Assembly (NCBI GenBank): GCA_949358305.1
Contig: OX442315.1
Span: forward strand, 13,666,427-13,730,426
DNA: 64,000 nt
Reading direction: 5' to 3'
Source of the DNA: Strigamia acuminata
Taxonomy: Eukaryota; Arthropoda; Chilopoda; Geophilomorpha; Linotaeniidae
The position numbers and the translations under genes are program-made. A model generated the notes under the pieces. It worked only from the letters and a program-made list of their open reading frames with translations, did no database searches and was not told where the DNA came from. Below are positions 18,464 to 29,500 of this stretch, one piece after another (positions within the stretch are counted from its first letter, which is position 1; every line of letters begins with the position of its first letter).

Positions 18464-21268
18464 TTACCCTATTTGGTCTCTCAGTGCAATAGCGGGCAAC
18501 TTCCCTCTGCGGGGACGTAGGATTGGGAGATTAACGGCTGGCGGTGGCGGAGGAAGGCCATCGGGCAGCGACGTGGTCAGGTTCGCTGGATTCTCCGATT
18601 CGTTGATGAAGAATTGAGCGTGGCCGGGAGGTCCGTCCGTGCTGCTTCTTCTTTCATGTACCCAGATTTGGGTCGAAGCGGGGAAGCGGCCGGGACATCG
18701 ACGCATCTGGTGCGATTCCGGCGGTGTGAGGGGCTCTCGGTGAGCCCGCTGGAGCCGTTGGTGAAGGATCGGGTCGTTGGTCAACCTTATCTCCTTCGCC
18801 ATCCACTGTAGGAATGATTCGCCTTGGCGATGAGTGGCTAGCAACGCTTGGCGCGTCGCTTCGGACATTTGCAGGTTAGGGTACTCCACTTCCAATCGCA
18901 GATAAAGCTGCGTCGGCGCGGGAGCCGGTGGAGGCGGAGGTGGTGGAGACGGCGGTAGGGGAATCTCCAACGGGGGAGTTGTCTCCTCTATGGACAGGGC
19001 GTCCATGCTCGTAGAAGGCGGCGAGGGCGACGGCAGTGGTGGAGTTTGGGGTCCCTTGCGTGACCGCTTCGGGACTAGCTTCGGTCGCTTGCTCGATCTT
19101 CGCTCCTTCGGGAATACTGGTTTCGGAGACGGGGTATAACTCCGGGCGGCAGGTTTGGGAGGAACCGTCTCGGCCACCACGATGGGGCGGACGGCCTCCT
19201 CCTTAGCGGACGCCTCTTCGGCGACCTTTCGTAGCAACGTCGGGTGGACCCCTGGGTTTTGGTAGCGGAATGCCATCGAACGCATCTTCGCGAACTGGAA
19301 ATTCGGGTTTTCCATGGAGCGGGCCAACTCGAATCGAAGGTCGGCCGCGGTTGGCGTAAATTCGGCCCAAAGTTGGTAGAGGGCCCTGTTTAGAAAGACG
19401 CCCTCTCTGTCGATTATGGTCCAGGCGGCCATCGACTGTCGGCCGTCCAGGAAGAGGGCGGGAGACAGGATCTCGGACATTACGCGGGTTACCTCGGCGT
19501 TTAAACTGCTTCGGCTGAGTGGCAGGGCGCGGTTTGGATCCGCCGAAAAAGTGGCGGATAGTTGGCGCATTTGGGCTATCGCCCAATTGATGTGCTCCGT
19601 CTGAGCGGCGTCAGCTTGTGCCAAGGCCCGTTCGGCGGTAGCGGGGTGCTCACATTCAGCCTGGTGGGCTTGTAGTTCTCCCAAGGTGGGATTCGCTGCC
19701 TCTCGTCGATTTCGGGCATCCCGCTCTTTTTCTTCGTACCACATGGCGTCACGAGCCGGCCTCGGTGCCTGAGTCGGCGGAGGGACCGGCGGGGGAGCCA
19801 GTCCTGGTGGTCGGTGCGGGACGTATTCTAGGAACGCCTCGCCTGGTCGCATGCTTCCAGGGGGCGTCCATCTAGTTATGGCTGGTGGTGGGGCCTCGAG
19901 GAGAGGCGGCCAGCTTGGTTGGACCGGATGGAAGGTTGGTGCGGATGGCGCGAGCGTGGTTTGGCCCGCAGAGGGCGGTGGCCGGTTCGCGGAGAATCCG
20001 CGAAAGGCGTTGGTGAGTACTTCGGCCAGTTCTCTTCGTGACATGGGCTTATCCGTTTTTGGCCCTTCGTCCAAATCCATTTTTTCTTCAATGGTTTCGC
20101 ACCATCCTTCGGGTCCCTTCTTCCGATCGGAGGACGACACGGCCGCGGGTCCGGCTCTTGGCGAGTCCGAACTACCGGCGGCGGTCGGCCTCTTCTCGGC
20201 GGCGGCGAGTTTCGCAAGCAGGGTTTGCATCCTTTGCCTGCGGCGAGCTCTGCTCTTCCGGTTGCGCCTGGTGTTGGCGGTTTCGACGTGCGAATGGGTT
20301 ACCGAGTCTCTTCGGATTTTGTACGGGGGTTCTGTTTGGTCGAACATGGTCGACTCTTCGTCCGACGGCCGGACGGTGCGCACTAGGAAGAGAGAGGGCG
20401 CGGCTGCGGTAGCCGCTTGTCTCTCCTGTTCGTCGACCCGGTCGCTCCACGAGTTGGAAGGTCCGGCCTCTGGATTTATCCGTAATTCGCGGGATGAGGC
20501 GGGTACAATCACGACTGAGCGCAGGCCTCCCGACTGGGTGACCGTTTGAATTCTTAAGTCGGAACTGTTCGAATGGCCGGGTTGCGTCCCGCTCGTCGAC
20601 GGGCCGCTCTCCTCGGTGGAAAGGGCCTGCCCACTCGGAGCGGGGTCGCCGTTTGAGCTTGAGGCCTGTCTCTTCAGCCTCCTGACTCGTGTGCCGCTCT
20701 GAAGGATGCCGACTTGATGCAGCTGCCACATTTCGGCTTGAGTGGCGATAAAGCCGACGGGCGGCACCCACGGTGTTGCTTGGCGGTCTTCGCGGGCCTC
20801 TCGTAACCATTCTTTGATTTCTCCCGTCGAGAAACCATTTCGCTCCAGAACTCGTATTACGGCACTGGTTGCCGTTCGCTCTAGGTGAGCGATTTCCTCG
20901 CGGACGATTCGTCTCCGCTCCTCTGGCGTCGCGGCGTGGCGCCACCGAAGGCCGGTGCGCTCGTCCGCCTCTGTACCGCCGTACCGAGCTCGAAGTAGCT
21001 CTGAAAAAATAGGGCTCGACGGATCGAAATCGGGATCGATCCGTGGCCCCACCCTTTCTCGTATTTGCCTGGGCAAACATTCGACCAGCGTCCTGGGTCG
21101 GTCAAAGAATTCTTCGATCGCTCGGGAGTAGCGTAATCTCAGGGCCCAGACATCGGTGTCTTCCTCTGGATAGGCTAGCCGGATAAATTCTGGCATCGCT
21201 AGCCGGAAGATGTTGCCCTTGGTGGGCACTGTAGACGGCAGGGCGTCCCATGATTGTAGCGGGTCGAT
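18464..21268 (-). CDS. Retrotransposon 1 third gene, exon 2
   Basis: This exon encodes 934 residues of the roughly 974-aa third protein. An acceptor (TTAATGCTTCAG before 21268) restores frame with exon 1 at 21803-21922. N-terminal part: conserved helical region (SWDALPSTV, RERVGPRIDP, VIRVLERNGFS). Middle: basic, serine-rich low complexity. Then a second conserved block (AQTEHINWAIAQMR, MAAWTIIDREGV, FRYQNPGVHPTLLRK). C-terminal part: proline-rich, ending near LTTSLPDGLPPPPPAV. I see no signal peptide, membrane span, furin-like site or zinc finger, so it is not a recognisable env. Its env-like position and two-copy conservation argue for a selected role, which is unknown. Confidence 0.85.
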   Translation of the reverse strand: MDPLQSWDALPSTVPTKGNIFRLAMPEFIRLAYPEEDTDVWALRLRYSRAIEEFFDRPRTLVECLPRQIRERVGPRIDPDFDPSSPIFSELLRARYGGTEADERTGLRWRHAATPEERRRIVREEIAHLERTATSAVIRVLERNGFSTGEIKEWLREAREDRQATPWVPPVGFIATQAEMWQLHQVGILQSGTRVRRLKRQASSSNGDPAPSGQALSTEESGPSTSGTQPGHSNSSDLRIQTVTQSGGLRSVVIVPASSRELRINPEAGPSNSWSDRVDEQERQAATAAAPSLFLVRTVRPSDEESTMFDQTEPPYKIRRDSVTHSHVETANTRRNRKSRARRRQRMQTLLAKLAAAEKRPTAAGSSDSPRAGPAAVSSSDRKKGPEGWCETIEEKMDLDEGPKTDKPMSRRELAEVLTNAFRGFSANRPPPSAGQTTLAPSAPTFHPVQPSWPPLLEAPPPAITRWTPPGSMRPGEAFLEYVPHRPPGLAPPPVPPPTQAPRPARDAMWYEEKERDARNRREAANPTLGELQAHQAECEHPATAERALAQADAAQTEHINWAIAQMRQLSATFSADPNRALPLSRSSLNAEVTRVMSEILSPALFLDGRQSMAAWTIIDREGVFLNRALYQLWAEFTPTAADLRFELARSMENPNFQFAKMRSMAFRYQNPGVHPTLLRKVAEEASAKEEAVRPIVVAETVPPKPAARSYTPSPKPVFPKERRSSKRPKLVPKRSRKGPQTPPLPSPSPPSTSMDALSIEETTPPLEIPLPPSPPPPPPPAPAPTQLYLRLEVEYPNLQMSEATRQALLATHRQGESFLQWMAKEIRLTNDPILHQRLQRAHREPLTPPESHQMRRCPGRFPASTQIWVHERRSSTDGPPGHAQFFINESENPANLTTSLPDGLPPPPPAVNLPILRPRRGKLPAIALRDQIG

Positions 21269-21802
21269 CTGAAGCATTAAGTATATTTTAATTTCGATAC
21301 CCTTTTTATAAATAATTGGAATAAAAATTGCGAGATCGGCGGTTGCACCAAAATTTCTTTCGGTTGTGGCCGCTCCTCTCCGTCCTGATTATTCGCAGGT
21401 CCGCGGTGGTTGGCCGCTGGTGTAGCTCAATCTTTCTCTTGCTACCTTTTTTAGATTCAGGAGGTCCGCTCAAAACAACGTCGCGTAATACAAAAGAATC
21501 GGTTGTTTTTATTTAAGCTTTTCTATTCGTATTTTTTAATTTATTACGAAGTTTCAACGTTACTTTTAGTTTTTAATTTTTTAGCGACGCCATCTTGGCA
21601 AACAATTCCTTTGTCTGGGTTTGGAGATCGGAGATCTTCGAGCACGAAAAAGGTTTCCGCGCCCGAGCTCCGATTCTACCGAAAATCAACAAAATAAATA
21701 CAAAAAGAATTCATCAGTCAAGTTATCACGCGCCACAATCCGACATGGTGTCGGATGTCGGCGGATTACATTTTTCGATCTTACGGGAAGATCTTATGTT
21801 AC

Positions 21803-21922
21803 CTGCGGTTGTTGCTCCGGCTCATCCCAATCTTCCTCCTCCGCCTCGATGACCAATCCTTCGCTCTCGTCTCTGGAGGACGAGGCGTCGGGGTCAATTC
21901 TCGGGTTGCGTCGATCGGCCAT
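21803..21922 (-). CDS. Retrotransposon 1 third gene, exon 1
   Basis: A 40-codon exon starts with ATG at 21922 (MADRRNPRIDPDASSSRDES) and ends CCGCAG before GTAACATAAG, a good donor. Phase 0 joins it to exon 2 at 21268 across a 534-bp intron. Element 2 has a matching 39-codon exon with the same start (MADRRNPR), the same acidic WDE tail and a donor at the same place. Reading through the donor reaches a stop almost at once, so splicing is needed to make the long protein. How the ATG is reached (subgenomic RNA or internal promoter) is not visible. Confidence 0.8.
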
Positions 21923-22104
21923 AAAGAAAAACTCAGATTGCTCAACTTGAAAGAAAGAGGTTTTTTCTACTTTCTCGGTGAAAGAGAGAGAACGCGTGCC
22001 TTTGCTTTCAAGAAAACAAACGGAAGTGGAACCGACCGGCGCAGAGGATTATGGGTCACGGACGCGTCTCGTACGGTACGAGACTTGTCCGTGCGAGCGT
22101 GGAG

Positions 22105-22240
22105 CTACGGGGCCGACGTATGCGATCGAGCCGTGCGCATGTTACGCTACGGGGCCGACGCATGCGATCGAGCCGTGCGCATGTTACGCTACGGGGCCGA
22201 CGTATGCGATCGAGCCGTGCGCATGTTACGCTACGGGGTT
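22105..22240 (-). repeat. 42-bp tandem array between pol and the third gene
   Basis: About three copies of a 42-bp unit containing GCGATCGAGCCGTGCGCATG lie in the untranslated gap between the pol stop and exon 1 of the third gene. Element 2 has single-copy sequence at the same place (about 53240-53330). The location suggests a regulatory role for the third gene, which is inference. Confidence 0.85.
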
Positions 22241-22408
22241 TCGACCGATACGTCATGCAATCTCGCTTTTCGATATTGACGGTGATAACTGACGACGAAG
22301 TTCGGACTTAGCCGAATTTTATGTCTCGACATGCGTTGCAGCTCTCGTAAGTGAATTTCTTCAATTTTACGACGCCGCCATCACATGTTTTGACCATTTT
22401 TCTTTCTT

Positions 22409-25400
22409 TTAGTTTCTCCCGGTGATTTTTCCGTCTTGGATGAACGGATTCTTCGATTTTCGCGGTCGAAGGTTGCGTTTTTGCTCGCGAGTGGTATCGG
22501 CTCCCACTTGGTCGCTCATCTCCGATGTTGCGGTATTGTTTACTTCTTCTAATTTTGTTTTTTCTTTTTCAGAAGTATTTTCTTCTGCTTCCTCCCTCTC
22601 CGAGACTGCTTGCTCCGTTTGATCGGGAGCATCTGCGGGTTGGGATTCGGCGTCGAAAAATTCGTCATCTTCGTCTGCTCCTTCGCCAACTTCGTTGTTA
22701 TTTTGGAATGTGTCGACCACTGTGCCACCTTGGCCGCTGTGTGTCTGACCTTCCAGCCATATTTCTTGGCGAAATTCTGGCAGATATGGTTTTAATTCCC
22801 GGCCGTTGATCGACTGGAAATTTTTATTATCTGTTAATCTGCGCAATTGGTAGGCGTTGCCGCCGTGTTCTGCCACAATTACATAGGGTCCGTCCCTTTT
22901 GTCGGCCAGACCCGCGGCGATGCCCCTCGCAGCATTCGATAATATGTGTGTTTCCTTCCACACCAGGTCGTTGACCTTGAAATTCGTGAAATCTAATTCT
23001 CCTTCTTTTTCTGCAACCCTTTCCCGTAGGTCAAAGATGTGAGTCATTAGGTGCTGATATGTGTCGGAAATTGTCTGTTCCAAGCGGCATACGTACTCGT
23101 GTGGGTTAGCGGGGTCCAGTACATTCACTGCCTCCGCAACTCGTGGGTCCCACGGCATTCTTAGTTCGCGGGCGAAATTAAGAAACGCCGGTGAGAAGTC
23201 GCGTGTTCGTGATACGGTGGAGCGAATGCTGAACGCTATCTCACGTAGATACTCATCCCACCGATTGTGTACGTCGGTGAACACCGTCAAAGCGTATTTC
23301 ACGTCTTTGTTCAGCCTTTCCACGGGGTTCGTTTGAGGATTATAAGTGGAGGTGTTTGAAATCTCCATCTTAAATTTCTTGCAGAATTCTTTGTATATTT
23401 TGGACCTGAATTGGGGTCCGTTATCGGAAATGAGTTTCCGAGGAAACCCAAATCGCAACGCCACGTCGTAAAGACACTCGGCGATATTTTCCGCCGAGGG
23501 CTTTGCGAGGGCGTACAACTCGGGCCAACGGGTCGCTACGTCCATAATTACAAGTATATACATGTTGCGGTTGCTTGTTGTGGGCTTGGGGCCCATCAAG
23601 TCAACACTCCAACAGTCAAAGGGAGCATAGGGGCCGAGAGACATTGTGTTTCTGGCCACTTTGTCGCGAGGTCGACATGCTTGGCACCGGGAGCAGTGAC
23701 GAATAAATTTCGTTATTTTCTGGCGGGCTCCGGGCCAAAAAAATATCTGCTTCACGCGGTACAATGTTCTTGCTATGCCGGCGTGGCTAGCGAGTGGGTG
23801 CCCGTGCATCAGCCACAGCAATCGGGTGTGTAGCGAGACAGGCACCACCACTTTTATCGCGTTTCCCGCTCCGCTAAGGTCGTCCTGAAACGTCGGGTGG
23901 TATTTCAGTAGCAACCCGTCGTCTATTAGGTAGCTGGTGGCTTCCTTAGCAAATTGCTTTCTGCGATGAGGATTCGTCATGTCGACCGGGTATTCCCCCT
24001 TTTCTAGGAATCGAGTCATTATTTGACATTTGGCGTCGGTCGCCTGATGTTCGATGAACTCGAGTCTTGTTGGCGGCGCGTATTGCGTTTTCTTTTCTAT
24101 TGTGGCCGCGAAGGCTCGCAGTAGAGTTTTTGGGGCCTCTGGGACGACCGGAGGTTTTGTTTCCGTGGTTGTGTCGGTTGTTCCAGCTGGCTGGTACGTC
24201 CGAGTCCAGAAACCACAAAATGTTTTGTCAGCGGGCTCCATCACAGGCAATTCGTTCGCTTTACGTAGGCGCCAAATTCGTCTGGGTGTCGGACAATAGA
24301 GTAGACGCGAATCGTCCTCGCCGTCGTCGTCCGGACCATGGGGGTCGGACGCCGGGGCTCGCGATAAAGCGTCGGCTACCTGATTGAATTTTCCGGGGCG
24401 ATATGTTATTGTTATGTCGCACGCCATGAGTTCGAGTTGCCATCTGGCGAGTCTGCCGGAAGGTTCCTTTAACTTCATCAACCAACTTAATGCCTGATGA
24501 TCGGTCTGCACCTCGAAATTCGTATACTCTAGGTAGTCACGAAATTTCCGAACAGCCCATATTACGGCTAAGCACTCCAGTTCTGTAGCCGTGTAATTTT
24601 TCTCGGCTCCCTGTATTTTTCGGCTTATGAACATACAGGGTACTTCTTGCTCTATTCCGTTATACGTGTGTTTTTGCAAGAGGGCTGCTCCCAAGCCAAC
24701 CCGGCTGGCGTCGGTATGCAGTACGAACGGTCGGTTTAGATCGGGTAGCGGCATTTTGTCGACGTCGGCCAGCATTTGTTTTATGGCGTTGAAGGCGGCC
24801 TCGCATTCGGCCGTCCATGCGAACTCGCGGTCGGTTCGCAGGAGGTCCGTTACGGGCGCAGCCACTTCTGCCAAATTGGGGAGCAGTCTGCCGAAAAAAT
24901 TAATCATTCCCATGAATCTCTGGACTCCCTTTATATCTTCGGGTGCCGGGAATCCATTTATTGCTCGTACTTTTTCGGGATCAATGGCGATCCCCTCAAC
25001 TCCGATTCGATAGCCGAGGAAGGCAAGTTCTTTTCTACAGAACTTGCTCTTTCCGGGGTGGACATGGAGTCCAGCTTTGGCTAAACGGGAGACCACTCGG
25101 TCTATGTGCTCTAGGTGTTCCTCGAAAGTGTCTGATGCAATAATGATATCGTCGAGATAAGCCCAGACGAAATCGTGCAACATGTCTCCGAGGACGCTTT
25201 CGATTAACTTTTGAAAAGTGCTTGGTGCGTTCACGAGTCCGAATGGCATTACGTTAAACATTAATCGCCCTATAGGCGAGTAAAACGCTGTTTTTAACTT
25301 GTCTTCTGGTCGGAGTTCGACTTGCCAGTACCCTTTTGACAGGTCCATGGTGGTTACCCAATTAAATGGAGCCAGCTCCCGGAGAATCGCTTCGATGGAG

Positions 25401-26545
25401 GGCATCTGTATCGGATCTATCACCGTTATTGCATTGAGCGGGCGGTAGTCGATACACAAGCGAGGCTCGGAGCCGGGTCGCATTACTAGGACGATCCTCA
25501 TCGCGTATTCGCCCAGTGCTTCTGTGACGATGCCTTTATCGAGCATGTCTTGACACATCTGGGTTACTATGTCCCGTTTTTGGGGATTCATCCCTTTGTA
25601 TGGCACGCGAATCGGCTTGTCCGTCGTTAGTACGATCTCGTGTACGGCTTCGGTCGTCCTTCCGGGCGTTTTGGTGAGGATCCGCTCGTGTTTACGAAGT
25701 ATTCGCCTCAGTAATGACGCTTCGTTGACTTGCAGAGCGGCTTCCTCGACCAACGTGTCCACCATGTTGCTTCTTTGCAATTCCAGAGCGAAGGCTACGA
25801 AATCGTAGTCCTGTACGAATTTTCGCAGTCCTCTCTCGTATTCCTCCTTCTCTTGGGCCTCGTCCAGTATTTTTTGGGGTACTACTGGAATGGGCCTTTC
25901 ACCTTCGGGGCTTATCCAATTCCACGATCTCGTTATCGGATTTGGCTGTATTTTTAGTTTAGCCATGATGTCGATTCCGAGGAGGAACACCTTGTCGTGG
26001 GATGGCAGCACCAAGAAGGGGTGGGATAGGTTCCCTCCCCTCCAATCGATGGTGATTTTTATTACGCCCCTTGGCTTTACATAGCCATTAGCCGTGAGTA
26101 ATTCCACATTCTCGTTCACTTTCATCATTTTGTCTTCAATGTCTAGGCTCTCGACTAGATCTTCCGATATGAAAGAACGATCCGCTCCGGAATCCAGTAG
26201 TCCCAGTAACTTTTGGTTTTCAATGGTCACTGGTAACATACAGAGTGTCTCGCAATGTGACTTTGAGACGTTGCAGTGAAATACTCGCAATTTCTGCGGT
26301 ACGACGTCCAGGTCAAACGGGAGTTCGGCCCAACTATCGTCTGTTTTGGCCTCAGTTCTCACTTGCATGCCCCTCAGTATCACTTTTTCTTCCTTCTCCG
26401 GTGCGGATTGGGCTCGGTCTTTGACTTGCGCATCAAGTATGGCGTGACCGGCAGGTCCGGTATGGAATTTCTTTTTCCTTGTTATTTCCTCGGCTTTCGC
26501 AGACGAAGTCGATTCTATTTCTTCGACGACGCCTGCGCTTGGCAG
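22409..26545 (-). CDS. pol: Pol polyprotein of retrotransposon 1
   Basis: The -1 frame is open from the slippery site to 22409 (about 1,378 codons beyond it). Numbered from the GTG at 26383: aspartic protease DSGA at 64-67; reverse transcriptase with YLDD at 409-412; RNase H with D558, E601, D628 and D671; integrase zinc domain H862/H867/C897/C900; integrase core D928, D987, E1022; GPY/F module (RDGPYVIVA) near 1150; acidic tail. No chromodomain is seen. All catalytic residues are present, so the enzyme looks functional. The frame has no ATG until 26368, well after the gag stop, which supports expression as a Gag-Pol fusion. Confidence 0.95.
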   Translation of the reverse strand: MPSAGVVEEIESTSSAKAEEITRKKKFHTGPAGHAILDAQVKDRAQSAPEKEEKVILRGMQVRTEAKTDDSWAELPFDLDVVPQKLRVFHCNVSKSHCETLCMLPVTIENQKLLGLLDSGADRSFISEDLVESLDIEDKMMKVNENVELLTANGYVKPRGVIKITIDWRGGNLSHPFLVLPSHDKVFLLGIDIMAKLKIQPNPITRSWNWISPEGERPIPVVPQKILDEAQEKEEYERGLRKFVQDYDFVAFALELQRSNMVDTLVEEAALQVNEASLLRRILRKHERILTKTPGRTTEAVHEIVLTTDKPIRVPYKGMNPQKRDIVTQMCQDMLDKGIVTEALGEYAMRIVLVMRPGSEPRLCIDYRPLNAITVIDPIQMPSIEAILRELAPFNWVTTMDLSKGYWQVELRPEDKLKTAFYSPIGRLMFNVMPFGLVNAPSTFQKLIESVLGDMLHDFVWAYLDDIIIASDTFEEHLEHIDRVVSRLAKAGLHVHPGKSKFCRKELAFLGYRIGVEGIAIDPEKVRAINGFPAPEDIKGVQRFMGMINFFGRLLPNLAEVAAPVTDLLRTDREFAWTAECEAAFNAIKQMLADVDKMPLPDLNRPFVLHTDASRVGLGAALLQKHTYNGIEQEVPCMFISRKIQGAEKNYTATELECLAVIWAVRKFRDYLEYTNFEVQTDHQALSWLMKLKEPSGRLARWQLELMACDITITYRPGKFNQVADALSRAPASDPHGPDDDGEDDSRLLYCPTPRRIWRLRKANELPVMEPADKTFCGFWTRTYQPAGTTDTTTETKPPVVPEAPKTLLRAFAATIEKKTQYAPPTRLEFIEHQATDAKCQIMTRFLEKGEYPVDMTNPHRRKQFAKEATSYLIDDGLLLKYHPTFQDDLSGAGNAIKVVVPVSLHTRLLWLMHGHPLASHAGIARTLYRVKQIFFWPGARQKITKFIRHCSRCQACRPRDKVARNTMSLGPYAPFDCWSVDLMGPKPTTSNRNMYILVIMDVATRWPELYALAKPSAENIAECLYDVALRFGFPRKLISDNGPQFRSKIYKEFCKKFKMEISNTSTYNPQTNPVERLNKDVKYALTVFTDVHNRWDEYLREIAFSIRSTVSRTRDFSPAFLNFARELRMPWDPRVAEAVNVLDPANPHEYVCRLEQTISDTYQHLMTHIFDLRERVAEKEGELDFTNFKVNDLVWKETHILSNAARGIAAGLADKRDGPYVIVAEHGGNAYQLRRLTDNKNFQSINGRELKPYLPEFRQEIWLEGQTHSGQGGTVVDTFQNNNEVGEGADEDDEFFDAESQPADAPDQTEQAVSEREEAEENTSEKEKTKLEEVNNTATSEMSDQVGADTTREQKRNLRPRKSKNPFIQDGKITGRN

Positions 26546-29500
26546 TTTTTTGCCAGGGCGATATTTAATTCGGCCATCATCTTCATCATAGTCTGTGTCT
26601 CACTAGTGATTTTGGCCGTTTTTTCGCATTTGTCGGAATAATGGCCGTATTCCCCACAGCTGTAACATTTGATGTTGCTTTTGTCGCCCGTGGGTGTGAA
26701 ACCTGGTTTTTTCGGGACGAATGCTGTTGGGAACCGTCTTTTGGGGCCTGGCGCCCCTTTTTCCTTGGCTGCGCGGGCGTGAGCTCTGAATTGAGTGATG
26801 GCTAGCGCTCGGTGCGCGTGATGAAGGTACGGACCTTGCTCGTCGCACCCCGTCGATAGGTTCTCGAGGTGTTCGTGCAGGTCTTCTTCATCGGTTGATT
26901 CTTCTGTCGGCTCGGCGACCGCCGCGGGAGGTGACGCTTCTTCTGCTTTTGCCGAGGTGGCTAAGTCAGTCGAGGTCACCTGCATCGCTGTAGTCGTCGG
27001 AGCTTTCTTTGGGGCAGCAATCGGGTTGCTTGGGAGCGTGACACCGGTTTTTGGTGTCAACGTCCGTCCCGAAGATGCCTCAGTGAGGCTCATTATGCCG
27101 CTGAGGTATTCGCTCGGTCTCATTAATTTCTCGGAAGCTTTATGGCGTTCGGCGCTGGTTATTAGTCGCTTTTCGTGGGCTTCCGCCTCTTCAGGTGGCA
27201 GTGAGGCGTAGTATCTTTGTTCTATCTCCAGCGTATTGGTTAGGAGATAATTACTGACATCCCGATAGTCGCCAGTGCGGGGAGCACGCATGTCCAGCAA
27301 TATTCGTTGTGAATGTGCTGACAATCCCCCGTAGAAAATCATCGTAAACCCGGCAGGGTTAATTTCGTACGGTGCTCGGGCAAAGAGTAATTTCGCTCGG
27401 GCGTCGTAATCGGCGAGTGTTTCACCTGGGGCTTGACGGAGGCCACGCAATTTGTTGCTGATCTCGTCCGGTGTCTCGCCGTATCGAAGGTCGAAACGGA
27501 CGAGAAAGTCGTCCCAGGTCGGATTTTTCAGTCCTTGGTACCACTCGCGGGCTGATCCGGTGGTCAACTCTACGAGGCCGTGTGTAAGCATATCAGCGAC
27601 GGTCGCCTTTGTAGCTTTCTTAATTCTCATGACCTCGTCGAGGAAGCGGTCTCCCGCTTTCCACGAACCGTCGAATCGCGTTTGTACGTAGTGTTGCCAT
27701 CGGATATTGCCCGTGGCTTCGGCCGCTGGTTCGTTACGCACGCCATATTTGCGTTTGACCCTTTCACCGGCGCGGTTATGCTCATCTCCGGGGTGGCCTA
27801 AGTCGATTCCTTCCTTTCGGAAAGAGTTCAATAAGGCACGTCCCAGCTCAGCCATTGTATAGTGTCGGCCGGCAGAGTCCTGGAAATTCCCCTCCGGTAT
27901 GGAAGGGCGAGAGCTGTGCGAAGATCGGTTAGAGGCATTCGGTCGGTCCGAATGATGCTGGTTGCTGCCGCGACTCTCTCGGTGTGGTCCGGATGATGGT
28001 CGACTTTGGTCGTCGTCGTCTGATGAATCAGAAGGGTCGGAAGGGTCGCCTTGTGGGCGGTCTCTTGGTCCCTTCGGGGGGACTTCTTCGCCATCCCGTG
28101 ATTTCTTCGAGCCTCCGGAGGGCGGCGGCTCCTTTTCGTCGCTGCTCCCGTAAAAAGAATACCATCTATTCTCTTCGCTTTCTGGGCGCTCGCGGTCCTT
28201 ATTCGCGTTCTTTTTGTTAAGTAACGCGTCGATCGCGGCGCTTCTTTCGGATCGTTTCGAGGGGTTACGGTTTCTGGATTTTCTGTCCGGTTGGTCGTCT
28301 TCCTGTGACTTCCTCTTTTTTGTTTCGGCTTTGGAGCCCTCGGTGGGCTCTTTATCCGCTTCCGGACCCTTTTTTTTACTCTTCTCTGAAACGTCCTGCT
28401 CGTACTCTCTTTGGAATTTCTCTGTTTCCTTTTCCCAATTTTCGGCTTCCCATCGTTTTTGTTCGTCAATTATTGCTTTTTTCTTAGCTTGGTACTCGTC
28501 GGTCCATCTGTACCGCTCCCATTCTTCTTGGTCTTCAAGAAGTTGCTCCTTTTCTCTCCTTGCTCTTGCGGCTTTCATCCTTTCGTGGTATTGTTCTTCC
28601 CACTTCTGGTGTTGCCGCTGAGCTTCTTCTCTCAGTTTCTGCAATTTCTCGGCTTTTCGTTGGGCCAGGAGGGCTCGGAATTGTTCTTCGTAGTCTTGGG
28701 CTTCTCTGTGCCTTCCTTCTACTGTATTATTCCATTCTCTTCGTATTTTCGCCTCCTGCTCTTCCCTTATCTCCTGTATCATTTCTTCCGTTCTCTCCGT
28801 GGTCCTTTTTTCTCGCTGCAGTCGTTCCTCTTCCTCGTTCCAAAGTTCTCTCCTCTCAGCGCTCACTCTACGCTGACGATTTATCGTTTCCTGCCTCGAT
28901 TCTTCTCGGGCTTTCTCCCGAGATTCGTGAAGGGCTTTGTGAGGATCGGGCACGAAGTTACCTACGTCACTTGGCGTTTCTTGCGCTACAGGCGTCTCCG
29001 CCGCTGGTCTTGCGACTGGCGTCGGGGCCTGTGTTGCGCAAATTGCTTTCGTGAGTATTGTAATCGAGTCCCAGACTGATGTTCCCGGCGGAATATCGGT
29101 TACTGCTTTCAGTCGGGCTGCCTGTTGCGATAGGTGAATTAAATGGGCCACTTCGGGGGAAACAGGGGCAGGTCTCGCCGAGGCGCTGGAGGCCATTGGG
29201 GTCCTGCTCGTGCTTCGTACCGGAGTTTCGTTTAGGGGGGCGGATTGGTGACTTTTTTCCGGTGATGGGTTGCGGTCGATTATGGTTGTCTGCCTTGGAG
29301 TTTTCGTCCTCTCCTCGGCTACCAGTATCGGCACTCGTCCTGTTGTTATATCGCGAATTTCTTCTTGATTTTCTAGGACTTCCGTATCGGTATCTTCGAC
29401 AAAGGGCATATCTGAGGAGAGCGGCTCTCGCTCGGGCTCGGTTAGGGCCTCGAGCGAAGCAGCTGCTTCCTCTTTCTGCGCCTTTGCTTTCCTCCGATTC

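Noticed and set aside
20172-21080. 302-codon overlapping frame inside the third gene of element 1
   Set aside because: It reads as arginine-rich low-complexity sequence, the usual shifted-frame shadow of GC-rich codons, and has no matching long frame in element 2.
18464-21922. Third retrotransposon gene as an envelope protein
   Set aside because: The position fits env, but there is no signal peptide, membrane anchor, fusion peptide or protease-cleavage motif in either copy.
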